This document shows, piece after piece, positions 1 through 7,849 of a DNA stretch of 20,703 bases. Where the stretch lies: NCBI GenBank assembly GCA_047620825.1, contig JBLHOC010000042.1:1-20703 (forward strand), given 5' to 3'. How positions within the stretch are numbered: the first letter of the stretch is position 1; each line of letters begins with the position of its first letter. The notes under the pieces were generated by a model. The model saw only the letters and a list, made by a program, of their open reading frames with translations. It did not search any database and was not told the origin of the DNA. A program made the translations under genes and the position numbers. The stretch comes from UBA987 sp047620825 (GTDB taxonomy: Bacteria; Bacteroidota; Bacteroidia; NS11-12g; UBA9320).

Positions 1-138
1 GAAGGCAAATTAATGTTTGACATGCAGTTAAAAGCTTTGCATCAGAAAGTCAACATGATTGAGTTGCCCCCTGGTTTATATGTGGTAAAAATTGAAACAG
101 TAAATGGATCGGTTTTTAAAAGGATTGTAAAGGATTAA
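1..138 (+). CDS. C-terminal end of a T9SS-sorted secreted protein (5' truncated)
   Basis: This is an open frame running from the window edge to a TAA at 136-138, 45 residues. It ends in the beta-strand pattern of a type A T9SS C-terminal sorting domain: a hydrophobic segment, the turn LPPGLYVVKIE, a short NGS turn, then a last strand with basic residues (FKRIVKD). In this family the domain directs export across the outer membrane through the type IX system and is cleaved when the cargo is attached or released. The catalytic or binding part of the protein lies outside the window, so its function cannot be given. The next gene starts 19 bases downstream on the same strand and may be co-transcribed. 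Confidence 0.75.
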   Translation, partial: EGKLMFDMQLKALHQKVNMIELPPGLYVVKIETVNGSVFKRIVKD

Positions 139-157
139 ACCAATCAAGTTTCCACCA

Positions 158-1138
158 ATGAAAACACGAACTGGCATTTGGTTGCTGCTATCCCTTTGCG
201 CTTCGGTTGCTAAGGCTCAGGATACCACACTCACTTATTTCGACAATGACTGGGAAGAAACTACGTCTGAGAACTACAAGTACTACGGTAAACTATTTCA
301 AAATTCAGAAGGTATTTGGACCAAACAAGACTTTTACAAAAATGGTCAGATTCAGATGATTGGTCATTATAAAACCAAGGATGCAAAGGAAAGTTATGGC
401 GTTTTGGCTTATTTCAACGAAAATGGAGATACTACTTCACTAAAGGACTTCAAGTCAGACACTATCCCAGCGTATTTAATTCAATTCCACGACAACGGAA
501 ATGCCAAGGTTAGAACATACATTTTAAACGAAGTTCAACATGGGCAAACATCCTATTACTACAAAAACGGAAACTTGTCGTCCACCGGGATGTTTGAGCA
601 CGGAAATAGGGTTGGACGGTGGACGTATTATAAATCAGATGGTTCATATAATAGTGCTGAAACTTTCCTTTTAGATTTTACCTCAACCTGCGGCTACAAA
701 CTAAAATTCCCAAACGACCGCTGGATATATATGACAGAAAAAGATCATGGTAAGATCTTAAAAAACTCCTCTCTTGATAATTTTTTAAGAAAAGGTGTTA
801 GAGATAATAAGGGCGGGGAGCTAGTCTTTGCTATGTATACCGCTTGTTTGCACAAAGTTGAACAACCGCATATTACCGCTTCAATGATTGGCCACCAATA
901 CCTAAAAAACAAAGGAGTAAAACACAAAGTTGTAACCTCCTATAAAGGCTTAACCTTTGATTTTGATGGGACGATCTACGAATACAAGGACTTTGATTTT
1001 GGCAAAAACGTTGTAGGGCTATTATTCGTGCAGAAAAGAAATAACAACGTTATGGAGTTAATATTTCACTTTGATAAAAAAGTTGATTTAGAGACGCTCA
1101 AAGACATTCCGGACATGGTTTCAAGTCTGGATTGGTAA
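158..1138 (+). CDS. Secreted MORN/YwqK-like repeat protein
   Basis: The 326-residue product has a clear signal peptide (residues 1-20, hydrophobic core WLLLSLCASV, cleavage near AKA-Q), so it is exported to the periplasm or beyond. Residues about 40-165 hold degenerate repeats of the form Y-Y-K-N-G-x-[LI]-x-x-x-G-x-[FY], for example FYKNGQIQMIGHY, YYYKNGNLSSTG and a following GRWTYYKSDGS. This is the MORN-variant repeat of YwqK-type proteins, common in Bacteroidota. Residues about 170-326 are a separate region I do not recognise. There is no T9SS sorting domain or lipobox. YwqK-like proteins are sometimes labelled antitoxins; nothing here supports that, and no toxin gene is adjacent. The gene converges on the AAA+ gene with only one base between the stop codons. 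Confidence 0.75.
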   Translation: MKTRTGIWLLLSLCASVAKAQDTTLTYFDNDWEETTSENYKYYGKLFQNSEGIWTKQDFYKNGQIQMIGHYKTKDAKESYGVLAYFNENGDTTSLKDFKSDTIPAYLIQFHDNGNAKVRTYILNEVQHGQTSYYYKNGNLSSTGMFEHGNRVGRWTYYKSDGSYNSAETFLLDFTSTCGYKLKFPNDRWIYMTEKDHGKILKNSSLDNFLRKGVRDNKGGELVFAMYTACLHKVEQPHITASMIGHQYLKNKGVKHKVVTSYKGLTFDFDGTIYEYKDFDFGKNVVGLLFVQKRNNNVMELIFHFDKKVDLETLKDIPDMVSSLDW

Positions 1139-1139
1139 T

Positions 1140-2597
1140 CTAATCTCCTAAATATCCACCAAGTAAATCCGAGAACGAAGTTTTGTCTTCGTAGTACCTC
1201 CGACTTAACTTAGAGTGTTCAGCCAAACCGTATAGAACAAACTCCATCCATACATACTTATCCATTTTCCCAGAATCCGAAATATATTGATCCACTATTT
1301 CACCTAAGCCATGGACTCTGTTCAATTCTCGCGCATATTTTGCATCTGAAGTGTCAAAGTCGATTTGAATACTTTTTCCGTTTTCGAACCAGGTTACAAC
1401 CTTTGTGAATGGATCTTCTGAATCCTTTGGCTTCTGGTCGTTTATTGGAAGATAGCGCTCGAATAATGTTCGTATCGCTTTCCCAATCAAGATGTTTGCG
1501 ACGTTGGAAGGCCCTTCTTGTTCCCCTTCATATACCATTTCGATTTTACCTGTAATGCTCGGTATAATCCCATGTAAGTCGCTGATTCTAACGGTTGTCT
1601 TTTTATCTTTATTAATGACAGATCGGCGTTCGGCGTTACTCACCAAATTCTCTAATGCTGTTATGCTCAACCGAGCTGATACACCACTTTTGTCATCAAC
1701 ATATTCATTATTCCGTGCTTCCATCACTACTTGTTCAACTAAGTCACGCAGTAGTTCTGGTATAGTCACAGTTTCCTGTTGTACCTCAGTGATTCTAGCT
1801 TCCTGCCGTGTAATAGCCTTTGCCAGTTCAATCGTTTTGGGATAATGTGTTAAAATTTGACTTCCAATTCTATCTTTTAAAGGCGTAACAATGCTACCTC
1901 TGTTGGTATAGTCCTCAGGATTGGCTGTAAAAACAAATTGGATATCCAATAACAACCTGAATTTAAACCCTCTAATTTGAACATCACCTTCCTGTAGGAT
2001 ATTAAACAGAGCTACTTGAATCCGTGCTTGAAGATCTGGCATCTCATTAATTACGAAAATGCATCGATTGGCTCTTGGTATTATGCCAAAGTGAATGACT
2101 CTCTCATCATTGTAATTTAATCGTTCATTCACTGCTTTGATTGGATCAACGTCACCAATCAAATCCGCTACTGAGACATCAGGTGTGGCTAATTTTTCTA
2201 CATATCGATTGTCTCTATGTAACCAACTTACAGGTGTCAGATCACCATCCTCTAACACTTTATTTTTACCGTAAGAACTAATGGGCGCAAATGGGTCATC
2301 ATTAAGTTCAGAACCTGTAATTATAGGAATATGCTCATCCAAAAGGTATACCATCATCCGAGCCAAACGGGTCTTAGCTTGTCCCCTAAGTCCCAACAGA
2401 TTGATGTTGTGTTGGCTCAAAATAGCACGCTCTAAATCTGGAATTACGGTATTCTCAAAACCAAGCACTCCAGGAAAAGTATCTTCCTTGTTTGCCAACT
2501 TTAAGAGCAAGTTTTGCCTTAATTCTTCTTTTATTGACCTTGATTTATATCCACTCGCCTTTAGCTTGCCGAGGTTGTCAATTTTCGTTATGTCCAT
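1140..2597 (-). CDS. MoxR/ChlI-like AAA+ ATPase, partner of the VWA protein
   Basis: The 485-residue product is a AAA+ ATPase of the Mg-chelatase/MoxR branch. A Walker A-like loop is at residues 69-76 (GLRGQAKT; the usual second glycine is alanine). The Walker B strand at 179-185 reads CIFVINE, with Asn in place of the usual Asp before the Glu. A sensor-1 region (TANPEDY, 224-230) and an arginine-finger candidate (LKDRIG, Arg243) follow. The text around EMPDLQARIQVALFNILQEG matches the ChlI/MoxR signature. It lies 5 bases downstream of a VWA-domain gene on the same strand, the standard MoxR-VWA pairing in which the ATPase is thought to act as a chaperone or remodeller on a VWA-bound client. 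The client is unknown. The Walker changes may be a subfamily trait, because the rest of the core is intact; ATPase activity cannot be assumed from sequence. Confidence 0.85.
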   Translation of the reverse strand: MDITKIDNLGKLKASGYKSRSIKEELRQNLLLKLANKEDTFPGVLGFENTVIPDLERAILSQHNINLLGLRGQAKTRLARMMVYLLDEHIPIITGSELNDDPFAPISSYGKNKVLEDGDLTPVSWLHRDNRYVEKLATPDVSVADLIGDVDPIKAVNERLNYNDERVIHFGIIPRANRCIFVINEMPDLQARIQVALFNILQEGDVQIRGFKFRLLLDIQFVFTANPEDYTNRGSIVTPLKDRIGSQILTHYPKTIELAKAITRQEARITEVQQETVTIPELLRDLVEQVVMEARNNEYVDDKSGVSARLSITALENLVSNAERRSVINKDKKTTVRISDLHGIIPSITGKIEMVYEGEQEGPSNVANILIGKAIRTLFERYLPINDQKPKDSEDPFTKVVTWFENGKSIQIDFDTSDAKYARELNRVHGLGEIVDQYISDSGKMDKYVWMEFVLYGLAEHSKLSRRYYEDKTSFSDLLGGYLGD

Positions 2598-2602
2598 TAA
2601 TT

Positions 2603-3694
2603 TTATCCTGTTTTTCTTTTATTATTTGCGTAATCATGGATTACAAATTGCCCCAAGTTATCAAGGCCACTATAAAATGCCTTTCCCTTGGCTTCTTCCG
2701 TAAATTCAGAAATAAACTGTTGTAAGTAAGGGTCTTGTGCGATCATAAATGTTGTCACGTTTATTTTTTGTCGACGACACGAAGCGGCCTCATTTAAAGT
2801 CTTGTTTACAATTTTACGATCTAATCCAAAGCTATTCTGATAGTACCCACCGTTTTCATTCAGGCAACTGGGTTTCCCATCAGTAATCATTAATATTTGT
2901 TTGTTTGGATTTCGTTTTCGTTTCAATAAATTTTGTGCCAATTGTAATCCAGCTACAGTGTTTGTGTGGTAAGGTCCCACCTGTAAATAAGGCAAATCTT
3001 TAAGTTTGATTTCCCAAGCATCATTACCGAATACTATTATGTCCAAAGTGTCTTTAGGGTATTTCGTTCGAATATATTCTGCCAAAGCCATTGCTACCTT
3101 TTTGGCAGGTGTAATTCGGTCTTCTCCGTACAAGATCATACTATGACTGATGTCAATCATCAAAACAGAACTTGTTTGCGTTTTTAAATCTGTCTCTCGT
3201 ACCAACAAATCATCTGATGTCATCATCCAATCGTCAGTACCCAAACGAATTTGAGCATTTTGCAAACTTTCTGTTAATGCAATTTTCTCCAACCCATCTC
3301 CAAATTGATAGTTCCTTAACTCAGGTTGTGTTTCATCCCCTTTGCCCGTAAATTTACTGTGGTGTTCCCCATGTCCAGATTTTCGGATTTTACCAAAAAT
3401 TTCATTTAAGGCAGATTTGCGAATAGACTGTTCCATTTTTGATGTCAATGTCATCAGTTCTTGTTCATCTTCAGACAAATAACCTTTCTTCTTTAAGTCC
3501 TCGATGAAGTCTCCCATGCCGTAAGAGTCATTTGTTAACTGATGTTCCCTATCAATTTCATTCATCCAATCAATAGCCTCCGCAACGTCACCACTGGTAT
3601 GGACAAGAAGTTCCTTAAACAGTTGAAACAACCGATCAAAAGGGCCCTTTGAATTTCCCTTAGGGATGTATTTTTCGAAATGAATTCCGTTCAT
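2603..3694 (-). CDS. VWA-domain protein (MIDAS intact), MoxR partner
   Basis: I chose the ATG at 3692-3694 (363 residues), because it gives the start MNGIHFEKYIP expected for this family. An in-frame GTG at 3721 would add nine residues. The N-terminal 110 residues are helical and contain an acidic/basic stretch (YGMGDFIEDLKKKGY). The von Willebrand factor A domain occupies about residues 170-345. The metal-ion-dependent adhesion site is complete: DISHS (Asp181, Ser183, Ser185), a Thr in HTNT (244-246) and the Asp of ITDGKPS (272). There is no signal peptide or membrane segment, so the protein is cytoplasmic. It is first in a two-gene minus-strand operon with the AAA+ gene. In related systems the VWA protein acts as adaptor for the ATPase; the target here is unknown. 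Confidence 0.88.
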   Translation of the reverse strand: MNGIHFEKYIPKGNSKGPFDRLFQLFKELLVHTSGDVAEAIDWMNEIDREHQLTNDSYGMGDFIEDLKKKGYLSEDEQELMTLTSKMEQSIRKSALNEIFGKIRKSGHGEHHSKFTGKGDETQPELRNYQFGDGLEKIALTESLQNAQIRLGTDDWMMTSDDLLVRETDLKTQTSSVLMIDISHSMILYGEDRITPAKKVAMALAEYIRTKYPKDTLDIIVFGNDAWEIKLKDLPYLQVGPYHTNTVAGLQLAQNLLKRKRNPNKQILMITDGKPSCLNENGGYYQNSFGLDRKIVNKTLNEAASCRRQKINVTTFMIAQDPYLQQFISEFTEEAKGKAFYSGLDNLGQFVIHDYANNKRKTG

Positions 3695-3865
3695 GTTTTT
3701 CGGTGATGGTAAATGTACCACATATTCAAACAGCAGTTCGCATTTATTGTTTTGCTAAATCGCTGGCAATCAATTCTGTAATAGCAATGTCAAATGGTAA
3801 ATATCATAAATCTAATGTGAATCAAAATCGTTACCTTTAAAACGATAAAGATAAAGTATACTAAA

Positions 3866-4042
3866 ATGACGGATTTAGCTTGCCCCAACTGCCACCACCA
3901 CAAGTTTGAAATCAAACCTGTCTCAGGCAACAAACTTCTAGACAAAATTGAAAAAACCTTAGTTGCCGTTGGATTTCCAACGAAATGGTTTCACAATATT
4001 TTAATGCGATGTAAAACGTGTAAATACTACTGGAGAGCGTAG
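3866..4042 (+). CDS. 58-residue zinc-ribbon protein
   Basis: A short frame begins with ATG at 3866 and ends with TAG at 4040-4042. It encodes 58 residues with two CxxC knuckles, CPNC at residues 6-9 and CKTC at 49-52, separated by 39 residues. This is the spacing and layout of a small treble-clef or zinc-ribbon protein. The N-terminal knuckle is followed by HHH, and the C-terminus ends YYWRA. The protein is basic, with no signal peptide. It lies in the gap between the divergent VWA gene and the convergent DUF4468-like gene. A weak -7-like box, TACCTTTA, lies at 3832-3839. The paired cysteines argue that the frame is real. The function is unknown; nucleic-acid binding is one possibility. Confidence 0.65.
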   Translation: MTDLACPNCHHHKFEIKPVSGNKLLDKIEKTLVAVGFPTKWFHNILMRCKTCKYYWRA

Positions 4043-4052
4043 TTATTCTTTT

Positions 4053-4589
4053 TTACCAATCATCCTTTTTCTCGGCTTCGCCGATCTTCATATAGTTTTC
4101 CAAATTTTTAGTCAACTCGTCAAAGTATCTTATCGTTTGCTCAACGTACGAAGTGTATTCCTGTTTATTGTAATTATTCTGTGTCGAGTCTGACCATTGA
4201 CTCACATCATAGTAAGAAGGCTTTTCCCACCTGATTGCGTCTAGAATATATCGGTATTTCCCGTCTTTAAATTGAAGTGTTATTTGGTACGAGACAAACC
4301 CAGCATTTGGATTAACATGTTTTTTGTTTTCGATTCTGGATAATCTAAATCGAGCTCGACCAACAATCTTTCCACCTTCTGCATCTTGCGTCTCCATTAC
4401 ACCATTGGGGTTTGTGTAGAATTTATTGACCCATGCAAAACCTCTCTCGTATAAAGACTTGGATGTTAATCCAGCAATGTTTGCACCATTTTTATATTCT
4501 GCTTTACCGGTTTCCGTACTCCTAGGTATGTCTTGTGCAAATAAGAAACTAGTTACCAATATCAATGCGAATGTTTGTATAATCTTCAT
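4053..4589 (-). CDS. Secreted DUF4468-like protein (TBP-like fold)
   Basis: The 178-residue product has a signal peptide (residues 1-18, core FALILVTSFLFA, cleaved before Gln). The rest resembles DUF4468, a Bacteroidota family with a TBP-like fold. The indicators are a helix near LYERGFAWVNKFY, a strand with GGKIVGRARFRL, the paired strands SYQITLQFKDGKYRYILDAIRW, and a C-terminal helix ending in charged residues. The biochemical role of this family is not established. It is convergent with the zinc-ribbon gene (10 bases between stops) and divergent from the gene at 4694. No convincing promoter is visible upstream on the minus strand. Function is not inferred beyond periplasmic or surface location. 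Confidence 0.7.
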   Translation of the reverse strand: MKIIQTFALILVTSFLFAQDIPRSTETGKAEYKNGANIAGLTSKSLYERGFAWVNKFYTNPNGVMETQDAEGGKIVGRARFRLSRIENKKHVNPNAGFVSYQITLQFKDGKYRYILDAIRWEKPSYYDVSQWSDSTQNNYNKQEYTSYVEQTIRYFDELTKNLENYMKIGEAEKKDDW

Positions 4590-4657
4590 ATCGTTTGTTA
4601 AAATTTAAGAACGCAATTTATTCGTTTTGATTATCTATTCCATAAACTGTTCCAAAC

Positions 4658-4689
4658 TTGTTTGCCTATGGCAACAAGCACTACTTTTG
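4658..4689 (+). promoter_or_regulatory. Bacteroidota promoter for the gene at 4694 (predicts a near-leaderless mRNA)
   Basis: A TTG at 4658-4660 is followed after 21 bases by TACTTTTG at 4682-4689. This matches the Bacteroidota -33/-7 consensus (TTG, 17-23 bases, TAnnTTTG) exactly. Transcription should begin within a few bases of the GTG start at 4694, giving a very short or absent 5' leader. The TTG of the -33 box is in frame with the gene and could be mistaken for its start codon. Confidence 0.65.
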
Positions 4690-4693
4690 CATT

Positions 4694-5344
4694 GTGAATT
4701 TTCTTTCCCATTACTACTTTGATAGCAAGCCTGATCAGGCTTATTTTAATCTTGGATTAATTTTCCCAGATATCGTTCGAAACTTTGTACGTGGAAGCAA
4801 ACTCGATTTAACAATCAAAATTGACGACGCACATCTACAGCACGACCTGTTAATGGGTTGCATTCAACATGTGCAAAGTGATAAAACATTTCATGCATGG
4901 ATTGGGTTTCATGACACAATGGATTTTGTGACCCAACGCATCCGTATGAGCGAACATGACATTGACAAAGATTGGTTCATCGCGCATATTTTGGTTGAAC
5001 TTGCCATGGATCATTATTTACTCAATCAACATACAGAGTTGGCTAATAAGCTGTACACGGATTTTGGAAACGTCGATACCGCACAAGTACATTCCTTCCT
5101 TGGACGTAACGATTTCTCTAAATTTGATTCTTTCCAGAATGGATTTGACCAATTTATGAATGTCCGATACCTTGAATCCTACACAAAAGCTGATAATATT
5201 GTGTATGCGTTAGGTCGTATTTGTACTAAAATGAATTTAAAGCCGTTCACGGAGTTACAAAAGCAGTTGATCAAATCGATCATTTTTGATTTAAACTCAA
5301 AAATGCCTCAATTGGTCAGCGATCTCAAAGTTGAATTGAAATAA
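4694..5344 (+). CDS. Acyl-carrier-protein phosphodiesterase-like protein
   Basis: I place the start at GTG 4694, giving 216 residues beginning MNFLSHYYFD. This resembles the N-terminus of the AcpH/COG3124 family (MNFLAHL-like), which removes the phosphopantetheine prosthetic group from acyl carrier protein in E. coli. A segment LGLIFPDIVRNF follows, then HVQSDKTFH near residue 65-75, which resembles the His/Asp region of the family. An upstream in-frame TTG at 4658 would add 12 residues, but it is the -33 box of a perfect promoter. The stop overlaps the next gene's ATG by one base (TAATG), implying translational coupling to the barrel gene. The family link is moderate: it rests on the N-terminus and the His/Asp segment, and the enzyme activity is inference. 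Confidence 0.6.
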   Translation: MNFLSHYYFDSKPDQAYFNLGLIFPDIVRNFVRGSKLDLTIKIDDAHLQHDLLMGCIQHVQSDKTFHAWIGFHDTMDFVTQRIRMSEHDIDKDWFIAHILVELAMDHYLLNQHTELANKLYTDFGNVDTAQVHSFLGRNDFSKFDSFQNGFDQFMNVRYLESYTKADNIVYALGRICTKMNLKPFTELQKQLIKSIIFDLNSKMPQLVSDLKVELK

Positions 5345-6420
5345 TGAAAAAATCACTTCTTTCTATACTGCTTCTTTTGGTTGTATCGTCCAGTTTCGGA
5401 CAAGGCACACCTAAATATTCAAATGAGTTTCTGTTTGTTGGTGTTGGAGGTAAAGCATTTGGTATGTCTCAAGCTGTTGCCGCATCTGTTGATGATGTAA
5501 CGGCCGGATATTGGAACCCTGCTGGTTTGGTACACATAGAGGACAAAATTCAATTGAGTTATATGCACTCAAACTATTTTGCAGGTATTGCTAACTATGA
5601 CTATAGTGGATTGGCATTTAAAGCTGGAGAAAACAACGTAATGGCCTTTTCGTTTATCCGCATGGGCGTAGATGGAATCCCCAATACGCTTGACATATAT
5701 AAAAATGGTCAGTTGGACTATGATTTAATCACAGAATTTTCAGCTGTAGATTATTCTTTCATGTTTAGCTACGCACAAAAATTATTAAAGGATGGTTTGA
5801 GTTTTGGTGGTACTGCCAAGATCATAAGACGCAAGGCAGGGGAATTTGCTTCGGCTTGGGGGTTTGGTATTGATGCTGGTTTACAATACAAACTGGACAA
5901 TAACTGGAGGTTTGCTTTGGTGGCAAAAGACATCACAAGCACGTTTAACGCTTGGAATTTCACGTTCACAGACGCTCAAAAAGATGTACTGACACAGCAA
6001 AATCAAGAAATACCACAGAATTCCTTGGAGATTACGTTGCCAAGACTTGTATTAGGAGCAGCGAAAAGAATTAAATTTGGTGATGATTATACTTTCGATG
6101 CTGAGCTTAATGCAGATTTGACAACAGACGGTAAGCGTAATACAATACTTAAGACAGATGTTGTAAGTGTAGACCCACACCTGGGTATTCAATTTGGGTA
6201 TGCTGATTTGGTGTATCTCAGAGGAGGTGTTGGCAACATTCAAAAAGTGACCGACATTGACAACAAAGAGTTATGGTCTTTTCAACCAAACATTGGTGTT
6301 GGTGTGAATCTTGATAAATTTGCGATAGATTATGCAATGGCTAACGTAGCAAGTACTGCTGCCACCAACTATTCGCATGTTTTTTCGATTCAATTTAAAT
6401 TTAATTCCACAGCGGATTAA
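5344..6420 (+). CDS. PorV/PorQ-family outer-membrane beta-barrel protein
   Basis: The 358-residue product has a signal peptide (residues 1-19, cleaved before Gln) and the FadL-like barrel signature of the PorV/PorQ family: an N-terminal GVGGKAFGMSQAVAASVDD segment, then YWNPAGLV, followed by alternating amphipathic strands to a C-terminal strand FSIQFKF. PorV itself shuttles T9SS cargo from the translocon to the attachment complex. This paralogue resembles the forms annotated as PorV2-like, whose role is less defined. It starts inside the stop codon of the preceding gene, and a 3-hydroxyacyl-CoA dehydrogenase gene begins 15 bases after its stop. A T9SS role is plausible because cargo genes lie elsewhere in the window, but transport of hydrophobic compounds cannot be excluded. 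Confidence 0.85.
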   Translation: MKKSLLSILLLLVVSSSFGQGTPKYSNEFLFVGVGGKAFGMSQAVAASVDDVTAGYWNPAGLVHIEDKIQLSYMHSNYFAGIANYDYSGLAFKAGENNVMAFSFIRMGVDGIPNTLDIYKNGQLDYDLITEFSAVDYSFMFSYAQKLLKDGLSFGGTAKIIRRKAGEFASAWGFGIDAGLQYKLDNNWRFALVAKDITSTFNAWNFTFTDAQKDVLTQQNQEIPQNSLEITLPRLVLGAAKRIKFGDDYTFDAELNADLTTDGKRNTILKTDVVSVDPHLGIQFGYADLVYLRGGVGNIQKVTDIDNKELWSFQPNIGVGVNLDKFAIDYAMANVASTAATNYSHVFSIQFKFNSTAD

Positions 6421-6435
6421 TCCCTTGATAAATAA

Positions 6436-7275
6436 ATGAAAGTAGGCATAGTAGGCGCAGGAACAATGGGGGCTGGGATTGCACAAGTTTGTGCCATGGC
6501 TGGTCATGATGTGATTTTATTTGATCTGAACCAAAAGGCGATTCAAAAGGCGCAATTATCCATCGAAAAAAACCTAAACAAGGCAATTACACTAGGAAAA
6601 GCAACAGAGTCAAGTAAAGAAGAGGCTTTAAAATGCTTAATAACTACGATCGAATTAGAAGACTTGAAAGTAGATTTAGTCATTGAGGCGATCGTCGAGA
6701 GATTGGATGTAAAAACCAAACTGTTCACGAGTCTTGCAGAAATCAATTCAATGGAAACGATTCTTGCTACCAATACATCTTCCATTCCTATAACTCAAAT
6801 TTCGGCAGCTATCCCCAACCCTAGTCGTGTGGTAGGTATTCACTTTTTTAACCCTGCCCATATTATGAAACTTGTTGAAGTCGTGAGCGGTGCACACACT
6901 TCAGAAACGGTTGCAAAGTTTGCATTCGACTTTGTTAAACAAATCGGGAAGACGCCAATTATGGCAAAAGACTCCCCTGGATTTATAGTGAATCGTGTAG
7001 CCCGACATTATTACGTAGAGGGGTTGAAAGTACTTGAAGAAAATGTTGCAAGCCATGAGGATATTGACGCATTACTCGAATCAAGTGGTTTTAAAATGGG
7101 CCCATTTAGATTGATGGATTTAATAGGTGTTGAAACCAATTTTTCCGTAACAGAGTCTATGTTCAACCTATTCTATCAGGACAGCAAGTTCAGGCCGAGC
7201 AAAATTCAAAAACAAAAAGTAGATGCCGGCCACCATGGTCGAAAATCTGGTAAAGGGTTTTATAGCTATGCATAA
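6436..7275 (+). CDS. 3-hydroxyacyl-CoA (3-hydroxybutyryl-CoA) dehydrogenase
   Basis: The 279-residue enzyme oxidises (S)-3-hydroxyacyl-CoA to 3-ketoacyl-CoA with NAD(P). It has the N-terminal Rossmann motif GAGTMGAGIAQ (residues 7-17) and the complete catalytic set by family alignment: Ser115 in NTSS, His136 in HFFNP, Glu148 in KLVEVV, and Asn186 in FIVNR. The C-terminal helical domain carries GRKSGKGFYSY. Length and domain order match the single-domain hbd/paaH-like enzymes rather than the long FadB fusion. It acts in fatty-acid or butanoate metabolism in the cytoplasm; chain-length preference cannot be read from sequence. It sits in the 4694-7720 run and overlaps the downstream lipoprotein gene by 8 bases. 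Confidence 0.93.
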   Translation: MKVGIVGAGTMGAGIAQVCAMAGHDVILFDLNQKAIQKAQLSIEKNLNKAITLGKATESSKEEALKCLITTIELEDLKVDLVIEAIVERLDVKTKLFTSLAEINSMETILATNTSSIPITQISAAIPNPSRVVGIHFFNPAHIMKLVEVVSGAHTSETVAKFAFDFVKQIGKTPIMAKDSPGFIVNRVARHYYVEGLKVLEENVASHEDIDALLESSGFKMGPFRLMDLIGVETNFSVTESMFNLFYQDSKFRPSKIQKQKVDAGHHGRKSGKGFYSYA

Positions 7276-7720
7276 GTTATTGTTCATAATATGTATTGTA
7301 GTTGTTTCGGCATCATGTAACGACAATACCCCAAATGGTGGTCAGGTGTTTATTCCTGATGTTCCAGTCAGTATTACTGTGAATATGGATTTACCGCTGC
7401 ATTATCATTTACAAAACTTGGGAGGCTATACGCTCTTGCAGGGAGGAAACCGAGGTATTTTTCTGGTACACAATTTTGACGACGAGTTTTACGCCATTGA
7501 GCGAACCTGTACTTTCCAGCCTGATTTAAGTTGTTCTCAAATACAAATTGACACATCAAATATCCAATTGAGATGTGGCACTTACGACAATGATACGTTT
7601 GCGCAGTGTTGTCAGAGTTTATATAGTTTTGATGGGTTTGTGCTTCAAGGTCCGAGCCAATTTAGCTTGAAAAGGTATAATGTTTTCAGAAACGGTAGTC
7701 TTTTGACTGTTCGTAATTAG
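7268..7720 (+). CDS. Rieske-like lipoprotein lacking canonical cluster ligands
   Basis: I start at ATG 7268, overlapping the dehydrogenase stop by 8 bases; an upstream in-frame ATG at 7223 would lie deep inside that gene. The 150-residue product begins with a signal peptide ending VSASC (Cys17), a loose lipobox, so it is probably a membrane-anchored lipoprotein. The C-terminal half resembles a Rieske domain: ERTCTF (Cys81), a middle segment with Cys89 and Cys103, then QCCQSLYSFDG (Cys114, Cys115) and GPSQFSLKRYNV, matching the GPAxxPLxxY end of Rieske proteins. The two histidine ligands expected in CxH and CxxH are missing. The cysteines could form disulfides, or the fold could serve a non-redox role. 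A few Bacteroidota Rieske-like proteins share a CCxS pattern, from memory. No function is assigned. Confidence 0.65.
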   Translation: MHKLLFIICIVVVSASCNDNTPNGGQVFIPDVPVSITVNMDLPLHYHLQNLGGYTLLQGGNRGIFLVHNFDDEFYAIERTCTFQPDLSCSQIQIDTSNIQLRCGTYDNDTFAQCCQSLYSFDGFVLQGPSQFSLKRYNVFRNGSLLTVRN

Positions 7721-7823
7721 TCTCAACATGTCTGTTTTACTGCGTTTGGACAGAATTTAGCAGCCTTTTATCGACTCTTTTGAAATAAAGTTGCACTTAC
7801 TATAGGATTGTCAAGGATATTGT

Positions 7824-7831
7824 TACCTTTG
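7824..7831 (+). promoter_or_regulatory. -7 box of the cold-shock gene
   Basis: TACCTTTG matches the Bacteroidota -7 consensus TAnnTTTG in full, 18 bases before the ATG at 7850, predicting a leader of roughly 12-15 bases. No TTG at the expected distance is clear: the nearest are at 7808-7810 (13 bases away) and 7791-7793 (30 bases away). Such a short leader would leave no room for the long 5' leader that regulates E. coli cspA. Confidence 0.5.
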
Positions 7832-7849
7832 CAACTTAATATTTATTTA

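Noticed and set aside
158..1138. The YwqK-like protein as an antitoxin of a toxin-antitoxin system.
   Set aside because: It carries a signal peptide and no small toxin gene is next to it; the antitoxin label of the family does not fit here.
4658..4693. An upstream TTG start for the ACP-phosphodiesterase-like gene.
   Set aside because: The TTG is the -33 box of a perfect promoter, and the extra residues do not fit the family N-terminus.
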